Counted from the stretch's first letter, positions 1-5,005 are shown. The stretch is 5,005 nucleotides of DNA from Planctomycetales bacterium (GCA_011772275.1 WVZU01000045.1:8767-13771); one strand, 5' to 3'. A program made the numbers and translations. Notes: a model not told the origin generated them from the letters alone.

Positions 1-300
1 CTTCCGCAATCTGGCCATCACCTCCGGCGGGATGTCGCCGTCACCCGCCCCATCGTCCGTCTCCCGCCACACAACGCCCGGCGGCACAGCGTCCAGGGCC
101 GGCAGACGGGAGAGGGGTGCGGTCCAGCGATCGGTAGGTAGCGCACTGAGGTCAAGCCGGTACTCGCGCAGCACGCGGGTGTAAGGGTTGTCCGCCGTCA
201 CCCCCGGGTTCGCAGCCGCCGAAACAGAACAAACGGCAACCAGAATCAGCCCGGCAAACACCCGGTCGACCCTCCCATGAGGTATTGGCAAACCGTTCAT
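1..300 (-). CDS. Secreted protein of unknown function, N-terminal part only
   Basis: Reading the minus strand from the ATG at 300-298 gives 100 uninterrupted codons to the left edge, so the 3' end is outside the window. The start is well fixed: an in-frame TAA lies 13 codons upstream (337-339) and no other start codon lies between it and this ATG. I see no strong Shine-Dalgarno, only a GGGG run about 11 bases upstream. Residues 1-13 form a slightly long basic n-region (MNGLPIPHGRVDR). Residues 14-27 are hydrophobic (VFAGLILVAVCSVS) and are followed by an Ala-Ala-Ala that fits signal peptidase I cleavage before Asn31. Cys24 is not in a proper lipobox. The mature part begins NPGVTADNPYTRVLREYRLDL, then becomes rich in Pro, Asp and Gly. 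I recognise no domain. Export is a fair inference, function unknown. Confidence 0.7.
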   Translation of the reverse strand, partial: MNGLPIPHGRVDRVFAGLILVAVCSVSAAANPGVTADNPYTRVLREYRLDLSALPTDRWTAPLSRLPALDAVPPGVVWRETDDGAGDGDIPPEVMARLRK

Positions 301-442
301 GCGCGGTGCGGTCCCCGACCCAAAAGGTTGGGTGCATTACACGGATGGTAATTGTTTGGCAGCATGCGAGTATGCGTTGGTGCCGTTTCGACTCTCATAT
401 CACAGGGATTACATTTTAAAGAGCAGACCACCCCAGCTCTGA

Positions 443-464
443 GCCCCGGCATTTATGCCGGGGC
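443..464. repeat. Hairpin 1 of cluster, TTTA loop
   Basis: Perfect 9-bp inverted repeat GCCCCGGCA / TGCCGGGGC around a TTTA tetraloop. On the plus strand it belongs to the same orientation class as the hairpin at 490-507. With outer arms CCnCG...CGnGG it resembles the reverse complement of the hairpin at 652-671, and most differences fall as paired changes. The pattern is REP-like. No transposase is present in the window. Confidence 0.7.
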
Positions 465-489
465 GATGATGTCCATCACCCCACCGGCG

Positions 490-507
490 AGGCCCGTTTA
501 CGGGCCT
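490..507. repeat. Hairpin 2 of cluster, TTTA loop
   Basis: Perfect 7-bp inverted repeat AGGCCCG / CGGGCCT around a TTTA tetraloop. It is nearly the reverse complement of the hairpin at 608-625. The two differ only at the third base pair (G-C here, C-G there when aligned in the same orientation), a compensatory change that keeps the stem. Confidence 0.7.
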
Positions 508-586
508 TCTGGCCATGGCGGCTTCAGCCTTGGCGATCACGTGTGGTGCTGCTTGATTGAGTGTTGTTCCTCCGCAAGTCATCCCA

Positions 587-596
587 GGCTAAAGCC
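587..596. repeat. Degenerate hairpin 3, TAAA loop
   Basis: Short GGC-TAAA-GCC core. Just outside it an A/A mismatch (586/597) and then a C-G pair (585/598) suggest a decayed longer stem. The loop sequence places it in the opposite orientation class to hairpins 1 and 2. A similar weak GGC-TTCA-GCC element lies at 520-529. On its own this would be ignored; its position between clear copies makes it worth listing. Confidence 0.4.
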
Positions 597-607
597 AGAC
601 AACGGCA

Positions 608-625
608 AGCCCCGTAAACGGGGCT
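608..625. repeat. Hairpin 4 of cluster, TAAA loop
   Basis: Perfect 7-bp inverted repeat AGCCCCG / CGGGGCT around TAAA. On the plus strand it is followed, after seven bases, by seven T residues (633-639). That looks a little like a terminator, but the gap is too long for a good one and no plus-strand gene ends here. It is the inverted counterpart of the hairpin at 490-507. Confidence 0.7.
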
Positions 626-651
626 CGACAGATTTTTTTACGCGATCTTAA

Positions 652-671
652 CCTCGTGCTAAAGCACGAGG
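652..671. repeat. Hairpin 5 of cluster, TAAA loop
   Basis: Perfect 8-bp inverted repeat CCTCGTGC / GCACGAGG around TAAA. It is the last copy of the cluster. Just downstream is a loose direct repeat beginning CATGAA at 679 and 709 (CATGAAGCCAGAAAAGC, CATGAAACCGAAAAGGC), 30 bp apart. Confidence 0.7.
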
Positions 672-860
672 CTATTCGCATGAAGCCAGAAAAGCACGCG
701 GCTGCTGACATGAAACCGAAAAGGCGCCGGATGCGACAACGACCAGTTGCTGCAATCGGCTCAGGTGTTACACAAAGTGCAAAATGCACCCCAACAGGTT
801 CCCGCCATCGAAGAGAGGCGAGCCCCGCTTTTTACAGAAATCGGCCAGATCAGGCCACGT

Positions 861-1055
861 TTATCCGGCCGTCCCCGATCCGGCCGTCCATCCAATCGGC
901 TGCTCGATGCCGGCAGAACCTTGCCAAGTTGCCAGCAGTGAGATCATCACCAGCAACCGATTCCGTTCTACAAAGGGCACCTTGCACTGGCTGCAAACGG
1001 ACTCGTCCCTTGCCAGACCCACGGTTTCGTTCAGGCTGCCATGGGAAGGGCCCAC
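861..1055 (-). CDS. Doubtful small ORF, 64 aa, unknown
   Basis: A minus-strand frame opens at GTG (1055-1053) with AGGGGG five bases upstream and ends at TAA (863-861). The product has a CxxC pair (VCSQCKVPFVE, about residues 20-30), then a mildly hydrophobic stretch (LLVMISLLATW). The C-terminus is Gly/Ala/Thr-rich and arises from a 15-bp tandem duplication. Codon choice is not odd for a GC-rich genome. Beyond the stop the same frame stays open for about 30 more protein-like codons (WPDLADFCKKRGSPLFDG) before another TAA, which could mean a decayed longer gene. I do not recognise a family. It may be chance in a gene-poor spacer. Confidence 0.2.
   Translation of the reverse strand: MGPSHGSLNETVGLARDESVCSQCKVPFVERNRLLVMISLLATWQGSAGIEQPIGWTAGSGTAG
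863..889. repeat. Short tandem direct repeat, 15-bp period
   Basis: ATCCGGCCGTCC occurs at 863-874 and again at 878-889, separated by CCG. It looks like a simple local duplication and falls at the 3' end of the doubtful small ORF on the minus strand. Confidence 0.6.
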
Positions 1056-1077
1056 GGTTGCCCCCTAGCGGCCTGCG

Positions 1078-1108
1078 AAAAAAGTACCGCTGCTGACCGG
1101 CAGCAGCG
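1078..1108 (-). terminator. Possible weak intrinsic terminator, minus strand
   Basis: An 8-bp GC-rich stem (1088-1095 pairing with 1101-1108, arms CGCTGCTG / CAGCAGCG) with a five-base loop. On the minus strand it is followed by GGTAC and then six T residues (complement of 1083-1078). The five-base gap before the T run makes it a poor terminator. It could end transcription arriving from the photolyase side, but it lies about 500 bases past that stop codon. Confidence 0.3.
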
Positions 1109-1340
1109 CCCGTCCCGCCGCGGGAAGATCCCCCCGCCCTCGCAGGCCGGCTTTGGCGTCGTCGAGCGGGATGGGTGCCAGATCGTGATCCTATTTCGCC
1201 TGGCAAATTGGTAACACTTTAGCGGATTGCAGTAGCTGGAAGGGTACCAGCAAAGGTGTTGCACAAAGCACCATGGCCGGACACGTGTCTTGGCTGGGGA
1301 AGAAGTGTGCGCAACGGCTGGTCTTGGTGATCGGCGGGTC

Positions 1341-1441
1341 GTTGAAGGGTATTCGGTTAAGAGTGTTCGGTTAAGAGTATATTTCATCGAAGTCTTAACC
1401 GCCACTCTTAACCGGATACCCTTAACCGACTTGCTTAACCG
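1341..1441. repeat. CGGTTAAG array forming a long imperfect palindrome
   Basis: The octamer CGGTTAAG occurs twice in plus orientation (1354-1361, 1368-1375). Its complement CTTAACCG then occurs four times (1394-1401, 1407-1414, 1421-1428, 1434-1441). Start-to-start spacing within each group is 13 or 14 bp. Flanking bases are partly shared (TTCGGTTAAGAGT twice, and ACTCTTAACCG inverted). Bases 1341-1376 pair with 1393-1426: about 33 base pairs, one T-G wobble, one bulge (G1344), a small internal loop at 1366-1367/1402 and a terminal loop of about 16 bases. The layout suits either a multi-site protein-binding locus or a miniature mobile or repetitive element. No T tract follows, so it is not a classical terminator. 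Confidence 0.8.
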
Positions 1442-1612
1442 CTCTTTACAGGCGCAACCATCTTGCTGCCAAAAAACTTTGCCCATTTCTGACAGACATG
1501 GCGAGCAATTCCCCCCTTTCAAGGAACCATTTCCTTTCCTGTGTCATTCGCTTCTTACCCACAGATTCCTCTGAAGACCTATATTATATTCCATTGCAGC
1601 GCCCCGTTTTTC

Positions 1613-3124
1613 TTATGAACCTCTTCCGTGGGCCGCCGGTGGGCCGTACTTCCGCAAGTAATCGGTCACGCGGACCTTGCGGGCCGTGTTCTCACTGGTC
1701 ATGTAGCGGACCTTGCCGAAGATGGGGCGTTCGGGTCCCCAGGCACGGTCGTAGCGGCCCAGCACCCAGAAGATGCCGCTGTAACTGTTCGGATTGCGTC
1801 CGTCCAAGGCATACTTATTGTTCAGTTGGATCATGATCGCCAGCGCATCCTGGGGCGAACGTGACCAGTGCAAAATCTTTTTCCCCCACAGCATCCGCAG
1901 ATAATTGTGGATCTGTCCCTCGCGAACCAGCTGGCACTGGGCAGCATTCCACAGCGGATCGTGAGTCTCCGCCCGCTCGAATGCCTCCAGGTCGTAGACC
2001 TGCGGGCGTGGATCGTGCGCGTGCTGGGCCAGGGTCTGTCGAGCCCAGTCGGGGAGCGACTCGTACTGGTCGTAGTCGTCGCGCTGCCAGCACATGTTGT
2101 AGCCGACCTCGCGCCACGTGATCAGTTCGTCCAGGAACGACTCGACTTGCGGGCTGGCCCCCCACCAACCGTGGGCGCTGCCGTTGGCTTTTTCGGCCAG
2201 CCGAGCCGGCGTCCAGCCGTCCCGCTCCATCGTCTCGGCAAAAATCTGGTGGACCCCCAGGTGGCCGAAGTGGAGGTACGGCGAGAGACCACTGGTCACG
2301 TCTTCCTGCGGTTGATTGCGGTCTTCTTCGTACCGCGCCAGTTTCCGCTTCAAAAAATCGCGCAAACGTTTCTCACCCGCCTTGCCGCCGCCCACCTGCG
2401 GCACAAGGCTTACGTTGTGGTCGAGCGGCAAGTGGGCCAGGTGTGTTTCCGGCCGTTCGCTCAGCCTCTCCAGGTCCGCCATCGGCCAGCGCTGGCGAAT
2501 GTCAGGGGCCAGGGCCTCCCCTCGCGGGAGGCGGACCCGAGAAAACGGGTCGGGCTGAGGAAACTCCAACAAATGCGGTCGCAGATTTTTTTGTAAAAAG
2601 CGGCGAAAGTCGTGAGCCCGGCTAAATACTTTGTCGGCCGCCCGCAGTGGCAGAATGCCGTTGGAATCGATCAGCTCGAATCGCACCGGCATCCGGCGAG
2701 CGGCGGCTTGGACCATCCGCGGGAGAAAAAAACAGGGGAAATCGTCGCTGACAACCACGCAAGCCGCGGCCGCCAGGCGACGCAGCAAACCGCGGCCCGC
2801 TCCCCGTTCCGGCTCGATGTAAGGATAGTACAACACCGGCTTGCGTTGCAGACGCACGGCATTGTGCTGCATCCCCTGGATGATGAAATGATGCAGACGG
2901 TCGCTGGCCCAAGGATAGTCGCACCGCAGGGCCTCAAGGATCACCAGCGGTTTCTTCAAGTGCCTAGCCCAATCGACCGCGCGCTGCAGGCTGTAATTCC
3001 AACCCGTTCGTCGGAAGGCGATCATCCAGTACAACACGTACCCGCCCCCCGCGTTGCAGGCAGCTGAATTGGCCGCGCGCACGCGCATCAGCGGAACGTC
3101 ACTGGGTGGCTGGGAATCGGACAT
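1613..3124 (-). CDS. phr: Class II CPD photolyase (deoxyribodipyrimidine photolyase)
   Basis: 503-residue cytoplasmic FAD flavoprotein of the class II type, which uses light to split cyclobutane pyrimidine dimers in DNA. The length is normal and both ends are intact. The N-terminal antenna-type alpha/beta domain starts near residue 14 (RVRAANSAA...GGGYVLYWMIAFRR) and runs to about 200. The C-terminal helical FAD-binding domain holds the class II signatures: GLSPYLHFGHLGVHQIF (279-295), FLDELITWREVGYNMC (330-345), WNAAQCQLV...HNYLRMLWGKKIL (392-418), and NNKYALDGRNPNSYSG followed by RPIFGKVRYM (435-475). The motif usually read DGRDPN has Asn in place of Asp444. I chose ATG 3124-3122 because GGGTGA lies six bases upstream; a GTG one codon earlier is the alternative, and Met13 lacks a ribosome site. 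It is monocistronic by context: a strong terminator lies upstream and no gene within 550 bases downstream. I see no clear promoter. Confidence 0.96.
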   Translation of the reverse strand: MSDSQPPSDVPLMRVRAANSAACNAGGGYVLYWMIAFRRTGWNYSLQRAVDWARHLKKPLVILEALRCDYPWASDRLHHFIIQGMQHNAVRLQRKPVLYYPYIEPERGAGRGLLRRLAAAACVVVSDDFPCFFLPRMVQAAARRMPVRFELIDSNGILPLRAADKVFSRAHDFRRFLQKNLRPHLLEFPQPDPFSRVRLPRGEALAPDIRQRWPMADLERLSERPETHLAHLPLDHNVSLVPQVGGGKAGEKRLRDFLKRKLARYEEDRNQPQEDVTSGLSPYLHFGHLGVHQIFAETMERDGWTPARLAEKANGSAHGWWGASPQVESFLDELITWREVGYNMCWQRDDYDQYESLPDWARQTLAQHAHDPRPQVYDLEAFERAETHDPLWNAAQCQLVREGQIHNYLRMLWGKKILHWSRSPQDALAIMIQLNNKYALDGRNPNSYSGIFWVLGRYDRAWGPERPIFGKVRYMTSENTARKVRVTDYLRKYGPPAAHGRGS

Positions 3125-3130
3125 CACAAA

Positions 3131-3136
3131 TCACCC
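3131..3136 (-). promoter_or_regulatory. Probable ribosome binding site of photolyase gene
   Basis: The minus strand reads GGGTGA here, six bases before ATG 3124. GGTGA(T) pairs with the ATCACC part of the 16S rRNA 3' end rather than the usual CCUCC core, so the site is modest. It favours ATG 3124 over the adjacent GTG 3127. Confidence 0.4.
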
Positions 3137-3232
3137 GCTAAGATACCCGGAATCCGCCTACCCGACATCCCGGCTCGGCAACCAAGTCGAACAACCCCAC
3201 AGGAATCGCTGCCCTTTCCTCCCAGCCACAGC

Positions 3233-3265
3233 AGACAGGGAAACAGACAGGGAAGATAGACAGGG
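3233..3265. repeat. Three AGACAGGG direct repeats
   Basis: AGACAGGG occurs at 3233-3240, 3245-3252 and 3258-3265, at 12- and 13-bp spacing, about 110-140 bases upstream of the photolyase start codon. It may be a local slippage product or a set of protein-binding sites. Confidence 0.5.
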
Positions 3266-3455
3266 GGCCAACCTCCTCTCAGGCCGAAAATGATGCCCTC
3301 GCCCCTGTCGCACAAGTCGCCAGAACTTTGGCCGCGGCAAGAATTGGCGAAACCTGGCACGCTTTGGGTGGCTGAGCATTGAGCGTTAACAAAGCACCAG
3401 CCGGTAACCACCAGCTCGGCTGGCCAAAGGGCAAGAATACCGGTGAACAATTGAA

Positions 3456-3493
3456 AAAAACCGGCACCTGTACCAAGTACAGGGCCGGTTTTT
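3456..3493 (-). terminator. Strong intrinsic terminator of the fasciclin gene, bidirectional
   Basis: Bases 3456-3473 pair with 3477-3493: 12 bp made of GTACAGG/CCTGTAC plus GCCGG/CCGGC, extended by five A-T pairs, with one bulged A (3466) and a three-base CAA loop. On the minus strand the stem runs straight into seven T residues (complement of 3460-3454), 26 bases past the fasciclin stop codon. On the plus strand it is followed by five T residues (3489-3493), so it can work both ways. It separates fasciclin and photolyase transcription. Confidence 0.93.
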
Positions 3494-3519
3494 GAAAAAG
3501 CGATGTGTGCCGGGGCTGA

Positions 3520-4722
3520 CTAACGAACCGAGGCAGTTTCCGACAGGTCGCTGGACATGCTGCGGTAAGCGGTATCCAGACCGCCGCGAAGGATCCACGC
3601 CTGCGATTCGGCACAATGCGACGCCTCTGCCCGGTGCAGAGCAGTCGTCATGGCATGGACAGCATGAGCCGGCATGCCATGGTCTTTCAACGCCAGCATT
3701 TTCCGCATGGCCTGAGCGTACGTGCGAGCACACGCGGACGGGTGACCCTGGTTGTACAGCTTGGAGCCCTGGGCCACGGCCTCTTCCACCATCCGACGAG
3801 GCTCCACTGCGGCCTGGCTCGGATCCGGGGGAAGCAGCACACTGTCGATCACGTGAATCACGCCGTTGCTGGCGTCAATATCCGTGGCGATCAATTTGGC
3901 CTTGTTGACCATCGGACCCTGAGCCGGCGCGGTAATTTTCAGCTCGCCACCCTGCAGCGTTTTCGCTCGACCCAGCTGCAAGGCCGCATCCGAGTAGATC
4001 CGACCCGGTACGACGTGGTAAGTCAAAATGGCCGTCAGCTTGTCACGATTCTCCTCCTTCAACAACGATTCAACCGTACCCGCCGGCAGCTTGGCAAAAG
4101 CGTCGTCGGTGGGGGCAAAGACGGTGAAGGGACCTTCTCCAGACAATGCGTCCACCAGCTGAGCTGCCTGCAGAGCGGCAACCAGGGTCTTAAACTTGCC
4201 GGCCTCGATCGCGGTGGCAGGGATGTTCGCCTCGCTGGGCAAAATCACGCGATCAATCACGTGAATCACCCCGTTATCGCAATGAATGTCCGTCTTGACG
4301 ACGGTGGCCTCGTCGATATTCACCTTCCCATCGGCGACGCCGATGTTGACACGCTGACCGGCTAACGTATCGGCCGATGTCAGTTTCACCACATCCGCTG
4401 CCTTCACCGCGGCAGGTACCACGTGATACTTCAAGATGGCGATCAACCGTTCTTTGTTTTCCGGCTGCAACAGGGCTTCCACCGTACCTTCCGGAAGTTT
4501 CGCGAAAGCCTCGTCGGTCGGTGCGAAGACGGTGAAAGGACCCTCACCTTTCAGCGGCTCAACTAAACCGGCCGCCTGCAAGGCCGCCGCCAGCGTCTTG
4601 AACGATCCAGCCGCCACGGCCGTGTCCACAATGTCCTTCCCGAAACTGACGCTCGGCCCGACCAGCCCAGCCATCAGGATTCCCATCGCGGCTGTGAACC
4701 TGGCAAAGTGTGTGACTCGCAT
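3520..4722 (-). CDS. Exported protein with two FAS1 (fasciclin) domains
   Basis: 400-residue protein predicted to leave the cytoplasm. Residues 1-28 form a signal peptide ([28 protein letters not shown]) without a lipobox. FAS1 domain 1 spans about 29-162 and domain 2 about 166-298. Each has the family marks: [10 protein letters not shown] (61-70; 197-206), the YH motif in YHVVP (99-103; 235-239) and NGVIHVID (150-157; 286-293). FAS1 domains mediate adhesion or matrix contacts in many organisms; the ligand here is unknown. Residues 299-400 are a helical extension with two Cys (331, 370). Residues 319-338 read like a TPR-type helix pair (KLYNQG...CARTYAQAM). No LPXTG or C-terminal membrane segment is present. 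ATG 4722 is preferred because AAGGAG lies six bases upstream and the signal peptide starts there; a start at 4782 would add 20 residues without a ribosome site. The gene is followed by its own terminator. Confidence 0.93.
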   Translation of the reverse strand: MRVTHFARFTAAMGILMAGLVGPSVSFGKDIVDTAVAAGSFKTLAAALQAAGLVEPLKGEGPFTVFAPTDEAFAKLPEGTVEALLQPENKERLIAILKYHVVPAAVKAADVVKLTSADTLAGQRVNIGVADGKVNIDEATVVKTDIHCDNGVIHVIDRVILPSEANIPATAIEAGKFKTLVAALQAAQLVDALSGEGPFTVFAPTDDAFAKLPAGTVESLLKEENRDKLTAILTYHVVPGRIYSDAALQLGRAKTLQGGELKITAPAQGPMVNKAKLIATDIDASNGVIHVIDSVLLPPDPSQAAVEPRRMVEEAVAQGSKLYNQGHPSACARTYAQAMRKMLALKDHGMPAHAVHAMTTALHRAEASHCAESQAWILRGGLDTAYRSMSSDLSETASVR

Positions 4723-4728
4723 GACTCT

Positions 4729-4734
4729 CTCCTT
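4729..4734 (-). promoter_or_regulatory. Shine-Dalgarno of the fasciclin gene
   Basis: The minus strand reads AAGGAG here with six bases before ATG 4722. It is the best ribosome site in the window and decides the start in favour of the 400-residue form with a proper signal peptide. Confidence 0.9.
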
Positions 4735-4748
4735 GTAAAACCTTTTAC
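4735..4748. promoter_or_regulatory. Palindrome GTAAAA-N2-TTTTAC touching the ribosome site
   Basis: Perfect 6-bp arms GTAAAA / TTTTAC around two bases, ending exactly where the Shine-Dalgarno of the fasciclin gene begins. A two-base spacer is too small for a good RNA hairpin, so a dimeric repressor site is a more natural reading than a riboswitch. Function is inference only. Confidence 0.4.
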
Positions 4749-4792
4749 GTATTGAAGTTACTGACGACACCTTAGCCGCCAACCGCTGGCAT

Positions 4793-4831
4793 GAACGATT
4801 ACTGGCCAGGAAAATCGTTCAAAACGTTCAA
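4793..4831. promoter_or_regulatory. Symmetric operator-like inverted repeat upstream of fasciclin gene
   Basis: GAACGATT (4793-4800) and AATCGTTC (4813-4820) are perfect 8-bp inverted arms. Between them sits the palindrome CTGGCCAG (4802-4809). The right arm is followed by a direct repeat of CGTTCAA (4816-4822 and 4825-4831, 9-bp period). It lies about 70-110 bases upstream of the start codon, a normal place for promoter control. The protein that might bind is unknown. Confidence 0.4.
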
Positions 4832-4955
4832 CCCAGCATAGGCGGCACGGCAAAGAAAGACAAGGGAAAAAATTTCCTTCCCACTCGATTTGCCCCCACA
4901 GGCCCCTGTAGTCTGTAAAAATGGGTAATCTGCAAGTTTTTGGCAATAGACAATA

Positions 4956-4982
4956 CCCCCCCCGCCCCCACCGCCCCCACCG
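4956..4982. repeat. C-rich tract, possible G-quadruplex on minus strand
   Basis: Runs of 8, 5 and 5 C residues (4956-4963, 4965-4969, 4974-4978) separated by one to four bases, with CCGCCCCCA repeated in tandem. The minus strand, which is the coding strand of the fasciclin gene, carries the G runs and fits the usual four-tract quadruplex pattern if the run of eight is split. Low complexity alone may explain it. Confidence 0.5.
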
Positions 4983-5005
4983 CAACACCAGATTGTGCCC
5001 CGCCG

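Larger units (their letters stand above)
301..1612. other. Long gene-poor spacer with repeat elements
   Basis: About 1.3 kb lies between the start of the left-edge gene and the stop of the photolyase gene, with no reading frame whose protein I can recognise. It is not featureless. 443-671 holds a cluster of TTTA/TAAA-loop hairpins. 863-889 holds a short tandem repeat inside a doubtful small ORF. 1078-1108 holds a stem-loop with a T tract on the minus strand. 1341-1441 holds a CGGTTAAG repeat array. The last 170 bases, 1442-1612, are less GC-rich. They contain an AT-rich stretch at 1581-1590 and a small 6-bp hairpin at 1521-1536, but no convincing terminator for the photolyase gene. Decayed genes are possible but cannot be proven from this sequence alone. 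Confidence 0.6.
3125..3455. other. Spacer upstream of photolyase gene
   Basis: This stretch, about 330 bases long, separates the photolyase start from the fasciclin terminator. It contains three AGACAGGG repeats (3233-3265), a loose stem CCAGCCG / CGGCTGG at 3397-3403 and 3417-3423 with a 13-base loop, and the ribosome site next to the gene. It must carry the photolyase promoter, but no good -35/-10 pair stands out. The 108-codon minus-strand frame across it has no recognisable protein character. Confidence 0.5.

Noticed and set aside
608..639. Plus-strand terminator made by hairpin 4 and T633-639
   Set aside because: Seven bases separate stem and T run, and no plus-strand gene ends upstream; the hairpin belongs to the repeat family.
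443..671. CRISPR array
   Set aside because: The units are hairpins with different stems and irregular spacing, not identical direct repeats with uniform spacers.
656..1096. Plus-strand 146-codon frame rich in Arg, Pro and Ser
   Set aside because: It begins inside hairpin 5, has low-information composition and no family signature.
1341..1441. CRISPR or classical terminator
   Set aside because: Repeats are 8-13 bp with 5-6 bp gaps, far too short for CRISPR, and no T tract follows the palindrome on either strand.
1031..1522. Minus-strand 163-codon frame
   Set aside because: It starts at TTG with no ribosome site, runs through the CGGTTAAG palindrome, has unnatural composition and no recognisable motif.
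1583..1588. TATAAT on the minus strand, as a -10 box
   Set aside because: No acceptable -35 element lies 16-18 bases upstream, and no convincing gene follows in that direction; an AT-rich patch can produce this by chance.
1868..2596. Plus-strand 242-codon frame
   Set aside because: It lies entirely antisense to the photolyase gene and has no protein-family character; it is a shadow caused by GC-rich codon bias.
3124..3450. Minus-strand 108-codon frame upstream of photolyase
   Set aside because: The Cys/Gly/Trp-rich translation looks random, and it begins with no ribosome site. The interval is better explained as a promoter region.
3616..4365. Plus-strand 249-codon frame
   Set aside because: It is antisense to the FAS1 gene, and its repeated HVNHAV-like segments are just the mirror of the two FAS1 repeats.
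4723..4782. Upstream start giving a 420-residue FAS1 protein
   Set aside because: It would place 20 polar residues before the signal peptide and has no ribosome site, while ATG 4722 has an excellent one.
4793..4820. LexA (GAAC-N4-GTTC) damage box
   Set aside because: The arms are GAACGATT and AATCGTTC with 12 bases between, which does not fit the known GAAC-N4-GTTC spacing.

Overview
The window looks like a piece of a GC-rich bacterial chromosome. A planctomycete of the Pirellulales type is my best guess. The reasons are a class II photolyase of the bacterial subtype, a secreted double-FAS1 protein with a C-terminal helical extension, long spacers, and clusters of small TTTA/TAAA-loop hairpins. 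This placement is inference from general style, not from a marker gene. All three genes I can support lie on the minus strand.

Layout, left to right. 1-300 is the first 100 codons of a secreted protein of unknown function that runs off the left edge. 301-1612 is about 1.3 kb without a confident gene. It holds a cluster of small hairpins (443-671), a doubtful small ORF (861-1055), a weak minus-strand stem-loop with a T tract (1078-1108), and a six-copy CGGTTAAG repeat array that folds into an imperfect palindrome of about 86 bp (1341-1426, array to 1441). 1613-3124 is a complete class II CPD photolyase. 3125-3455 is a spacer with three short AGACAGGG repeats. 3456-3493 is a very strong intrinsic terminator. 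3520-4722 is an exported protein with two FAS1 (fasciclin) domains. 4723-5005 is its upstream region, with a clear Shine-Dalgarno, a palindrome touching it, a second symmetric inverted repeat, and a C-rich (minus-strand G-rich) tract.

The terminator between the fasciclin and photolyase genes implies separate transcription. I see no shared pathway: one gene repairs UV damage in the cytoplasm, the other is an extracytoplasmic adhesion-type protein. The least explained parts are the two repeat systems in 301-1612. The hairpins show compensatory base changes between copies and switch orientation midway, as REP/BIME-like elements do. The CGGTTAAG array has 13-14 bp periodicity and dyad symmetry. 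No complete novel multi-gene system is visible here.
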